25,000 nt of DNA from Chromera velia (lineage: Eukaryota; Sar; Chromeraceae). Positions 1 to 8,690 of this stretch are shown piece after piece (positions within the stretch are counted from its first letter, which is position 1; each line of letters begins with the position of its first letter). The translations under genes and the position numbers were made by a program. Under the pieces are notes generated by a model, which worked only from the letters and a program-made list of their open reading frames with translations, searched no databases and had not been told where the DNA came from. The stretch is taken from NCBI GenBank assembly GCA_018398765.1, contig JAHBMJ010005879.1:1-25000 (forward strand). The letters are read 5' to 3'.

Positions 1-19
1 CATGCATACCTTTATATAC

Positions 20-30
20 CCACACACACG

Positions 31-71
<41 letters not shown>

Positions 72-227
72 ACTCACACTCACACTTTCTCCCTCTCTCC
101 CTTTCTCCCTCTCTCTCTCTCACACACACACACTCACACACACTCACACACACTCTCACACACTCTCACACATACCGTAACACAGGCACGCACACACACG
201 CATGCATGTGCGTACACACACACACAT

Positions 228-303
<76 letters not shown>

Positions 304-321
304 ACACACATACACACATAG

Positions 322-352
<31 letters not shown>

Positions 353-450
353 CACACACATACACACACATACACATATACACACACATACACACACACA
401 TACACAGTGTCACACACGCTGTACCTAGCATTGTATACACCTAGATACAC
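20..450. repeat. (CA)n dinucleotide microsatellite block
   Basis: About 400 bases of CA/TG repeat, interrupted by short variants (CACT, CATA, a CTCT stretch near 95-120). Open frames here translate only to His-Thr or Cys-Val strings on either strand, so none is treated as coding. The following stretch, about 450-860, is non-repetitive and holds no gene I can support. Confidence 0.95.
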
Positions 451-861
451 TCACGTGCAGAGACGGAGAAAGACTCAAAAAAGAAATCAAAATGGTCAAC
501 AAAAAGGCAGCCTAGAGCTCTAGAGCCTGGCAGACTAAGTACAACCCACTGATACAAAGGACGAGCTCTGAACCCACGTTCTAGAGGGGCTGTCAAGGGT
601 GGTCCCTCCATACACCTCGAAGTGGACTTAACTGCATTCATATTCAGAAGACACACATATGAAGAAGAGTCCATAGATGTATCAAGCACAGAAACAGGCA
701 GATGGAAGAAGAATTAAAGCCTTAGAAAACGAATTCAAAAGGTTTTACAATAACATAGCTGCTTTTTTCTGAATGTGTACAAGCAGAGAACACGAGGCGC
801 GCAAGGCGCAACCCTGATGCCTAACCCGAAACGGCCCACAATAGTGTAGATTGAGAACAGA

Positions 862-1200
862 AAAAGAACATGTAGCATGAATCCATACAAGATGAATGCT
901 GTCCCAAATACCTTTTATCCAAAAAATGTGTCTTTTCTGTGATGCGAAAGAAAAAAAAATCTTTCGTATTTTCACCGAGGGAGAATTCAGGCCCAAAGTC
1001 TCCCTCGGGTGAAACGGCTCAAAGTGCTGCACATTGAGAGCTGCCAGGAGAGAAAGAGAGCAGTTAGCACGATTTCAATCAAGATGAATGCTGTCCCAAA
1101 CACCTTTCATCCAAAGTACATCTCTTTTCTATGGTACGAAGGAAAAAAAAATCCTTCGCATTTTGACTGAGGGAGAATTCAGGGCTAAATTCTCCCTCGG
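862..1200. repeat. Two diverged tandem copies of a ~192-bp unit with internal hairpins
   Basis: The run AAGATGAATGCTGTCCCAAA begins at 889 and recurs at 1081 with one mismatch in the first 20 bases, giving a period of about 192. Each copy then carries a T-rich stretch, a short A-loop hairpin and a GAGGGAGAATTCAG element. In copy 1 the hairpin arms are CGAAAGA (945-951) and TCTTTCG (960-966). In copy 2 they are CGAAGGA (1137-1143) and TCCTTCG (1152-1158), so the pairing is kept by a two-sided change. No coding function is evident. Confidence 0.8.
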
Positions 1201-1392
1201 ACGATATTTCCTTGACATACCCGGAGAGGGAGAATTCAGCCCTGAATTCTCCCTCGGTGACAATAAAAAAAAATTTTTGTCGAGAGAGCAAAAAAAAGAT
1301 GACTTATTTCGGTAAAAGAAGCCAGAAAAAACACTAAAAAAAATTCTCCCTCCAAAAAATTTTTTTCAGATACCCATCGAGGGAGAATTCAG
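971..1392. repeat. Cluster of GAGGGAGAATTCAG inverted repeats (EcoRI-site palindromes)
   Basis: The 14-mer GAGGGAGAATTCAG lies at 977-990, 1169-1182, 1226-1239 and 1379-1392. Reverse-complement arms lie at about 999-1008, 1188-1198, 1242-1255 and 1342-1352. The third unit is a perfect 14-bp inverted repeat with a 2-base spacer (1226-1239 / 1242-1255). The others are imperfect stem-loops with 8-16 base loops, and the last pair has a longer loop. Frames across it read as repeated GEF-type peptides on both strands, as expected of a palindrome, so I do not call a protein. Confidence 0.9.
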
Positions 1393-1399
1393 GGAGACT

Positions 1400-2580
1400 C
1401 ACGGAACTGCAGACTCACCAGAAGAATAGCGAAAGCAACCCCAGCTCCTCAGCAAAGGCAAAAAGTAGTCCCAGATCCTGCGTGCAACCACCGAACAAGA
1501 AAAGGATAAAGTTCCATAGGAGGGTCTGAGGTGTATCATACTCTGACCTGATGGAACGGGGTGCAAGCATTGAGACAAACAAGCTGATGAACTTACCGGA
1601 GAGCACGCGAAGGCCCCTCTGGATCCCTGAAACAGCCCAGTGAGAATCCCAAATCCTGTCTGCAGGTACACAGCAAGAAGATACGGAAGTCTGAGAGCTT
1701 AGACAAAGGTGGGCCAGTGCCTGATATAATGCAACGAGTTGTCAAGGCTAGCTAGTACACGTCGATCTGAGAGGAGACGGCGGGAGACAGAACCCCAAAC
1801 TCACCAGAAAGAAAATGAAAACAGCGCCAGTTCCCCCGGCAAAGAAAGCAAGAGTTCGGGCGCATGCATAGAGGCATGTAAAAGGAAAAAGACGTCGATC
1901 AAAGATGGAGAGCAAGACGGGCCTCTCCAAATTTACCCACCACGCTTACTAGTAGAACGAGACGGCCATGCCCGAAGAAGAGAGACGGCTGAGGTTCGTT
2001 CCAATGTTTGCTCTCCCAATGGTATGTGAAGAATCCAGCTATTTTGTTTGAAATACTGTGCAACCTGATTTGGAAACATCAGCAGTGAACACTTTCGAAA
2101 CAGATCCACAGTCCCACAATGTGCAGAGATAAATATGCAGTGTGCGTCGATCTAGTCGATTACGTCGATCATCTTTGAGCTCAATGTGCATAGAGGTGCA
2201 ACCGCGTCCTTCAGCTGCATCTGCGTACATTAAAATTGGCTTTTTTGATTTAATCGATATCGATCCGTACGATTTTAAATTCCGGTGCTCCCCGCCGCCG
2301 TCTTAATTGCATGCACGACAGGCGCGTGCATTGATGCACGAAACACGTACGCCGCGCGGTCAAATACAATATATTTTTTTCTCTCACTAAACCCAATTAA
2401 TTTAAAAACAGGAAATCGTACTGTTTGATCGCTTAAAACTCTTTGTTTTAAGCTTTTAAATATTGTTTACTGCCTAAAAAAGCTTGAGAGGTATGGTTGT
2501 TTTGGAGACCGTTTTACTGTTGGAGACCGTTCGGGATAGATTTGTCTTCTATGAAGGCAGCGTAACGGTTTCCCCTGAAC
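1400..2580. other. Non-coding stretch without a supported gene
   Basis: Mixed-composition DNA with only short, low-quality open frames. The segment near 1408-1475 resembles the segment near 1797-1860: both start with ACTCACCAGAA and continue with similar purine-rich sequence, which suggests an old duplication. From about 2240 the sequence becomes AT-rich, with several CGAT-containing words. No RNA gene or promoter was recognised. Confidence 0.6.
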
Positions 2581-2584
2581 CCAT

Positions 2585-3050
2585 TTATTTATCCCTTCAT
2601 CCATCTATCGATCTATCCATGTATCCGTCTTTACCCATCCATCGATATATCCGTTTATCTATCGGTCCGTGTTTATCTATCCATCTATCTATCCATGTAT
2701 CCATCCGTCCGTCTTTATCTATGTATTCATCCATCCATCCATCCATTTATCCATTCATCCTTCATTCATCCACCCATTTACACCCATCCATCACTTCATT
2801 TCATCTGTCCGTCCGTCTCTATCTATCTGCCTGTCCATTTATTTATCCATTCATCCATCCATCTATCCATCCTCTCATGCAATCACTTATTCACTCACTC
2901 AAACTCACTCACCCACTCACTCATTCACCCACTTACTCATTGATTCCCTCACTCACTCACTGACTCCCACTCACTCACTCACTCACTCACTCACTCCCTC
3001 ACTCACTCACTCCCTCATTCACTCCCTCACTCACTCACTCACTCATTCAT
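2585..3050. repeat. (ATCC)n then (ACTC)n tetranucleotide arrays
   Basis: ATCC/ATCT-type repeats fill about 2585-2880 and pass directly into an ACTC array at about 2883-3050. Frames read through as Pro-Ser-Ile-His or Leu-Thr-His-Ser strings. These are microsatellite translations, not proteins. The array ends about 260 bases before the LRR gene. Confidence 0.95.
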
Positions 3051-3308
3051 TGCATTTTGCGGGAAGGGAATAAAGGCCACCTTGGAGGCCTCGGGGAGCG
3101 CCCTCTCTCTTTCTCATGTGTGCCTGTGCATGTGCTCGTTCTCAACTCTGTCTGCGTTTGTCTGACTGTGTATCTGTAGGTCTATCTGTGTACAGATGTT
3201 GTAACAGAAACAGTAAGAAAGAAAGCCGTCCTTATTACCTTTCTAAATCAGCCCGAGAGGGAACCACGTTGACTGGTCGAGACCCGTGCCTTCGCCAACT
3301 CTCAATGA

Positions 3309-5938
3309 ATGCACTCCTCTGCTTTGCAGCAGCTTCCTGGAGGTTCGCCTTGCGTGTCTCGCTCTGTGTATGGCCATCAAGGAGTTCTGCCTCTCGCTTT
3401 CATGCGACTCCCTCTTCAGGCTTTGCATCTCATCTCCATCTGTCTCTTCAAATGTCTTGAAGGTCTCCTCGTACATCTTTGTTCTCTCTCATCTCCCTCG
3501 ATCAGTTTACACGCTTGCCCCTTATCCCATCTATAGGTAACCGACTCCGGAGTGTGTCCATGGAAAGCCTCGGGAGTGTCTTCTCGTTTGGCTGGCTTCC
3601 GTCTCTTCTGAGCCTTGACTTGAGTGACAACCCGCTCGGCTCTTCAGGGCTGCGGGCATGTGCAAGGGGTCTATCTTCGTCCCCTCAGTCACTCCCCCTA
3701 CAGTCCCTCAATCTGGCCCGTACGAAGGCCAAGGCAGAGAGGATGGAAGCATTAGCAGAAGCACTGAAAGTAAAGAAGACGACCTCTCTGCAGACCCTCG
3801 ACCTTGCAGAGAACGAGATGAGGCTGGAAGGGTTGAAGCACTTGGCCTCTGCAGTGAATGCAGAGGCTGTGCCTGACCTGAGAGTTCTGATGCTGAAAAA
3901 AAACCGGCTTGGTTATTTGACATCGGGAGAGAGGGGCGACGCACCCATAGCCCAGCTCCTCTCTACAAGTGCGTTGAAGTGGTTGGAGGAATTTGACCTG
4001 AGTGAGAATTTTTTGTTTGAACAGAGGTTAGGGGGTGGGGCAGAGGGTGAGGGTGAGGGTGAGGGTGGGGAAGGGGGTGAGGGCGAGATTGTTCAGGTCT
4101 CTGCTGCCGCCCTGGCAGTGCCAGGTCGTTTCCCTAATCTGCGACGACTTGATCTGGGCGGAGAGTCGTCAATGCGCTCTGAGCAGTTGGCAGCCTTTGC
4201 GACTGCCTTGGGGGTGGGGGGGTTGCCGTCTCTTCAAGAGCCCGTCATCCCCAGGTGGGGTTCTCTAGGGAATCTTCGTACTGAAGGCGTCGTTGCTCTT
4301 GCCAACGCCATCAGTTCTGGGCAGCTGTCTCAGTTGAAGGACTTCCAGATAGAACATCGAGACGACATGACAAGTGATGCCTTCACAACTCTCAGTCGCA
4401 GCCTGGCAACAGGCAAGGCTCCCCTTCTCCAGAGTCTAGATCTTCAGATGTGGAATGAAAATGCCGAGGGGGGAGTGGAGGCCCTCGCTGAGGGATTCCG
4501 GCGGGGGGGGTTGTCATCTCTGACGAGCTTCAGGCTCAATGTGCGATATGCGTTTTGTATAAAAGGGTATGCGTTGTCGACACTAGGTCTTGCTCTCGGT
4601 AATGGTGGGTGTCCTGCTCTGCAGAAACTCGACCTTGAGTGGGAGGAAGAAGGGGATGAAGGGGTTGGGGGACTGGCAGAGGGTCTGGATAGGGGGGGGT
4701 TGTCGTCTCTTCAAGATCTGTCACTCAGAGTGACATGCAATCAAAACGGGGAGGGGGAGTTGAACGGGGAGGGGTGCAAAGCTTTTGGAGAGGTTTTAAG
4801 CACAGGTAAGGTGCCGTCGCTCCGGAATATGAGTCTCTTTTGCCGGTGCAACCAGAGCTTTGTTTCTTTCTGTGAGGGTCTGTCTCGAGGGAGTGTTGAC
4901 CCTCCTATGATGGTGGACCTTGATGTGGCCGTAGAATTTGGGGAAGGAGGAAACACAGATTTGGGGGTCACCAGATTTGCTGAGGTCATTCGAGCAGGCA
5001 AACTGTCGGGGTTACGGAATATGAATTCTGTTGGCTATGAAATGCTTAGCAAAGCTGGGGGGAGAGCATTTGGAGAGGCCCTCACACACGCAGATGCGTC
5101 TCTGAACTCTCTAGAGAAGCTTCGTATCCCTTTTCAAACAGAAGAAGTAATTGCGGCCTTTCTTGAAGGCCTCGCGAGAGGTCCGGGACGTCTGCCGGCC
5201 CTGCACACCCTCATGTGCCCGTTCAACCGCAGCATGAGAACGCAGGGCGCTCAGTCTCTGTCCAACCTTGTGAGGGGGGGCAAGGTCCCGTCTCTCAGGG
5301 ATCTAACAGTGAACTTGGCGGGGATTGGGCAGGAGGGGATGCAAGCTTTTGCTGCTGCCCTCAGTACTTCCCATGCCTTCGCACTGCGACGATTGGATAT
5401 TGAATTTGGTGGTATCAGTCCTGCAGATGCAGCTGCAGAGGTGGGGTTGTTCTCAGTTGCGCTGAGCTCTGGGCACCTCTGCAGGTTGGAAGAACTTTCT
5501 GTGGGGGGTCTCCAGGTAATTGGGGAGGTCCGTGCGTTTTGTGGGGGGTTGGGTAGTGGTAAGTTGACTTCCCTTTTGATGCTCCATTTTGTTCGCTGCG
5601 GATTGGGGACTGAGGGCGGGAGGGCTCTGTCAGAGGTTTTGACTGCAGAGAAGTTGCCTAGCTTGAGAACGCTGGCCGCACACCAGACGCAGCTCACAGA
5701 TGAGGGAGTGAGGGCACTGATAGAGGGGTGGATGAGCCGAGAGCCCCCTCCTCTGCAATGTGTGGACTTGAGGTGGAATAGGCTCAGTGGCGCTGTTGTA
5801 AATCTGCTCTTGCGATTTCTTGGATCAAAGCGATTACCTGCTTTGGAAAGCGTGAACGTGTTCGGTAATTTTGGGGCTGACCAGGCATCTAGAGATACGC
5901 TCTTCGGAGTGTTTCCAGAAATTGTAAAGATTTTTTGA
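3309..5938 (+). CDS. Leucine-rich-repeat protein, ribonuclease-inhibitor type (5' end uncertain)
   Basis: The body of the gene is one long exon, about 3537-5938, encoding some 800 residues of degenerate LxxLxLxxN repeats of roughly 28-40 residues. The first clear repeat starts near 3596 (LPSLLSLDLSDNPLG). Helical halves recur in forms such as ALAEGL..GGLSSLQ. This repeat type forms a curved protein-binding scaffold. No NACHT, kinase, signal peptide or membrane segment is visible, so the partner is unknown. A Gly-Glu-rich insert (about 4045-4090) comes from a GGGTGA microsatellite. The frame opens at 3479 only with TTG, so an upstream exon is likely. A candidate intron is 3463-3536 (AAG|GTCTCC to CTATAG|GT), which would link in frame to an ATG at 3309 and give 851 residues. 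A donor near 3442 is an alternative. The 3' end is firm (TGA at 5936-5938). The start is a guess. Confidence 0.8.
4045..4090 (+). repeat. GGGTGA hexanucleotide repeat inside the LRR coding exon
   Basis: A short in-frame array of GAGGGT units adds a Gly-Glu run between two repeats of the LRR protein. The six-base unit preserves frame when it expands or contracts, so length variation is tolerated. The resulting loop is acidic and likely disordered. Confidence 0.85.
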
Positions 5939-5989
5939 GTCTGTGCATCTCCTTGAAGTTGCCCTCCCAGCTACCTTCGGCAGCCTTCC

Positions 5990-6610
5990 TGGTTTTTAGC
6001 CTGGTTGTATACCTTCTGTAGATTTGTAGAACTGAAACAAGAACTCAAATCTGGTACCTTATAATGGTCCTTGTTCTAGTCCTTGTTATTGATCGACGAA
6101 CGTTGTGACCTAGATTGTGACGTTCAAGTTATATTATCGAGGCTTGTTACCCAAAATTGGTCCAAAATTGAAAATTGTACCCCAATTGAAGGCTCATTCA
6201 TTAATTGCCTCTCTCGGCGCCTAGGAATTAATAAGAAAAGGTTCTAAAAAAGGTTATAAAAAAGGTCCAAATTTCTAGTTATATTTAAAAAAGTGAACAT
6301 TTAATTCAATTAAACATGTGGTGAAAGTCTCCGCTGTCCAATCGCAGTATCTAGTGTAATATAAACCAAAAAAAGTTTTTGAACTTATAGTGCTCATCTA
6401 CTACTATGACTTAATTTAAGTTAGATTGCAAATTAAAGTTTAAAAATTAATTATTTCATATGAGTCAGATTGACCCTTTCAAAGTCTCTTTGTTATACAA
6501 CTTTCACATCTTTATTAAATTATTGAATATACATTCTCTAATATTCTAGTGTAATATTAAAATAAAAAACTTTACTTTAAACAACGCCTAGAATAAAACT
6601 ATAGGGAGTC
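5990..6610. other. AT-rich intergenic island between convergent genes
   Basis: After the LRR stop the composition shifts sharply to A+T-rich sequence with many short poly-A and poly-T runs. It returns to mixed composition near 6610. CTAGTGTAATAT occurs at about 6351 and again at about 6546, each followed by an A-rich then T-rich stretch. No coding frame of note. It sits between two gene 3' ends (LRR + and the small - ORF) and may hold their termination and polyadenylation signals. The stretch 6610-7127 is mixed composition with no supported gene. Confidence 0.7.
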
Positions 6611-7127
6611 TTGTCTTAATAGCGAGTTGATCTCTACCGTCTGTTTTGTGCGGAGGACTAGAGGACCCTCGAAGTGGTTTCTTTGGTGCCGACGGGCCTG
6701 TTCCGGTCTCTGCCCCGGCTAGAATCGTATGTGCCCTCTTCTTACCAGCAAGACACACGGGCTAGGACACGGAGCTCGCTCATGCTGCCTCTCTCTATGT
6801 ACTTTAGTACAGATTCAGACCCCCCAGCCTGAACGGTTACACTTCCAGAGGCCCTGCAGGAAAAATGATGGTGAAGAGACACTCTGATGCACAAACACAG
6901 CGAACGTCAAATGAAAAAGGCGTGTTGACTTCTGTCCACTCATTCATCAGAAAAAAAACGAACTCCGAGAAGAAAGAGGGGGCGGATGGTAAAGGAACAG
7001 AGGAGGGAGAAGGAAGTGAGGGCCAAAAGGTCGTTTGCAGAAAAAAGAGACATCCACAGCATCTGCCTCGAATAAGACACCCAGCTAGGTCTATCTTGAC
7101 TCACCGTTTGGCCACAGTAGACAGCTC

Positions 7128-7403
7128 TCAGACTGCTGAGCGCAGCTTGTCAATGAAATCTCTGCCTGTCTTCTGAAGTTCTTCAAGGACAGCAGCGTCC
7201 TCAGGAACAAGGGGGGCACCAGCGCTGCCCGCAGATGCGGCTGCAGCAGCATCTTGCTGGCCCTGGACGGCCCTTTCGGCCTGTAGGGCCTTCTCAATCG
7301 ATTCGGCCTGTGAATGGATGGAAGACACGAAGGAGCCTGGCTTGCCATTCTTGGAGACAGTCAACGAAAACCTTTCAGGCCTGTCGACGGCTTGTTCAAC
7401 CAT
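7128..7403 (-). CDS. Hypothetical 91-residue protein, predicted helical
   Basis: An ATG-started minus-strand frame of 91 codons, with an in-frame TAG nine codons upstream. The product is soluble and looks helical or coiled-coil: a basic/polar N-terminus (FSLTVSKNGKPGSF), a Gln/Ala/Glu-rich helix, an alanine-rich linker, and a closing LEELQKTGRDFIDKL segment. I do not recognise the family. It resembles small coiled-coil subunits of larger complexes, but that is impression only. A strong donor sequence, ACG|GTGAGTC, lies 24 bases beyond the stop (GT at 7103-7104). It would make an intron in the 3' untranslated region, or it may mean that the true model differs. Codon use and composition are gene-like. 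Confidence 0.45.
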   Translation of the reverse strand: MVEQAVDRPERFSLTVSKNGKPGSFVSSIHSQAESIEKALQAERAVQGQQDAAAAASAGSAGAPLVPEDAAVLEELQKTGRDFIDKLRSAV

Positions 7404-8690
7404 TCGGTCGAGTGTCGAACGTCGAAACTACTAAGGCCAGTCGCCGGCCTCTGCATAGAGGTGCCAGTAGTGCCCCCCCACAACACCCCTCCGCCCTCGG
7501 TTTTTCCGGGGACAAATTAATACCGGGTCACGGGCTTGTTGCCATTGCTCTGCCAGAGCTAGTGGCAGGAAGAAGCTCGATCCTATCCATCGGTCCTATA
7601 CGAGCTAGAGACCCAATCGACTCGAGCTAGGTGGACTGGTGTTCCCCGGACTCCTCGGAGTCCCACCCCCACTCTGTCGGGGAAAGCTACCCCAACCTCC
7701 ATGTCTCCCTAGCTCTCCCTTTTATCGGTGAACCACTGCGGCTTCCAATCGGACTGCATGAGCCCTCCGGCTGCCACTCCCACTGCCCCTTCTCCACCAC
7801 CCCCCTCGTACCCTGGCCGCGGTAAACTTCGCACGCACACAAAAAGGAGCTCTCGGAAAGTGAGTGTGTTCTGCTGAAGGATCTTTCACCCCGCCCTTCT
7901 CTCTGACCGGGACACAGGGCGCACTTTCACCGCCCTCCTGCCTCCACAGGAGGTTAGCGCACGACTGTACATCTTGACGCCCTACCCACGCCTGCCCCGT
8001 GTGTGACTGCAGGTGTGCAATCAAGGCGCTCCTCAACGTCTGTTCTTTTTCTGTCAATGCCGGTGGAATCTCAGAGTCCACGAAAAGGGGACTTTCCGTC
8101 GCCTCTGTGCAGGTCTCAGACCTTCGAGATTCTTCCTCATCACCCGAGAGCTGCAACAACAGCGGAGGAGATTTTGAGGCAGATCCGATCGCTCGATCTA
8201 ATGTTAACTCACAGTTAAGAGAGCACGACACGTATGGATATACAGGGATTGAGCCCCGTGGCTGGAGCCGGAAGGGCCAACAATGCCCACCCATGCATGC
8301 AGTTGTTGAGTTCGCATACTTACTGAGGGCACTGTTATGCGAAAATGGATGAAAGTGGAAGACGCTGGGCCACAGCTGCTTCTTGAACATTCATGCAGCC
8401 TTCTTTCTCCGCTCAGTGACGCTACCGCTCTTCTCGCGCCTTCGATAAATTGCAGCCTGAACACTCGTGCAGCCTTCTTTCTCCGCTCAGTGACGCTACC
8501 GCTCTGCTCGCGCCTTCGACAAAATGCTTCCGCAAAATGGAGCATAACTCGAAGGGGAGAAGAGGCAAGCAGCCAAGGAGAGCAGATCAAGATTCGTGAC
8601 AGTGGTGCCGGTGCGCGAATCGAAAGGGAGAAGAGGCGACGACTCGTAGAAAGTGCTGGACCCAAACGGCCATCGGGCCCTCTTCTCATC
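7404..8690. other. Intergenic stretch with a possible minus-strand exon
   Basis: No gene is confidently supported between the small ORF and the phosphatase stop. A minus-strand frame is open from 8390 to 7722. Within it, a stretch beginning after a good acceptor (TTGTTGCAG, exon would start at 8150) reads as an acidic, protein-like segment ending near 7990-7930, where GTAGGG or GTGAAAG could serve as donors. I found no partner exon, so I leave it uncalled. A 74-bp tandem duplication lies at 8385-8531. Confidence 0.4.
8385..8531. repeat. Recent 74-bp tandem duplication
   Basis: The segment 8385-8458 is repeated at 8459-8531 with only a few differences. Shared cores include CAGCCTTCTTTCTCCGCTCA and GTGACGCTACCGCTCT. 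It lies just downstream of the phosphatase coding region. The copies contain no obvious coding or promoter function. Confidence 0.9.

Noticed and set aside
2-523. 173-codon plus-strand frame rich in His-Thr
   Set aside because: It is the translation of a CA microsatellite. The Cys-Val frames on the other strand have the same cause.
1079-1315. Repeated GEF-type peptide frames on both strands
   Set aside because: A palindromic DNA repeat yields the same peptide on both strands. There is no other sign of coding.
971-1392. CRISPR-like array of palindromic repeats
   Set aside because: Spacing is irregular, the arms are inverted rather than direct repeats, there are no cas genes, and the window is eukaryotic.
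2484-3073. Overlapping plus-strand frames of Pro-Ser-Ile-His and Leu-Thr-His-Ser
   Set aside because: They are translations of the ATCC and ACTC arrays.
3479-3536. Start of the LRR protein at 3479
   Set aside because: The codon is TTG, and the stretch before 3537 looks like intron with a pyrimidine-rich acceptor.
7722-8390. 222-codon minus-strand frame
   Set aside because: Only a central acidic stretch looks protein-like. The ends are Arg/Gly/Ser-rich GC translation, and no partner exon could be found.
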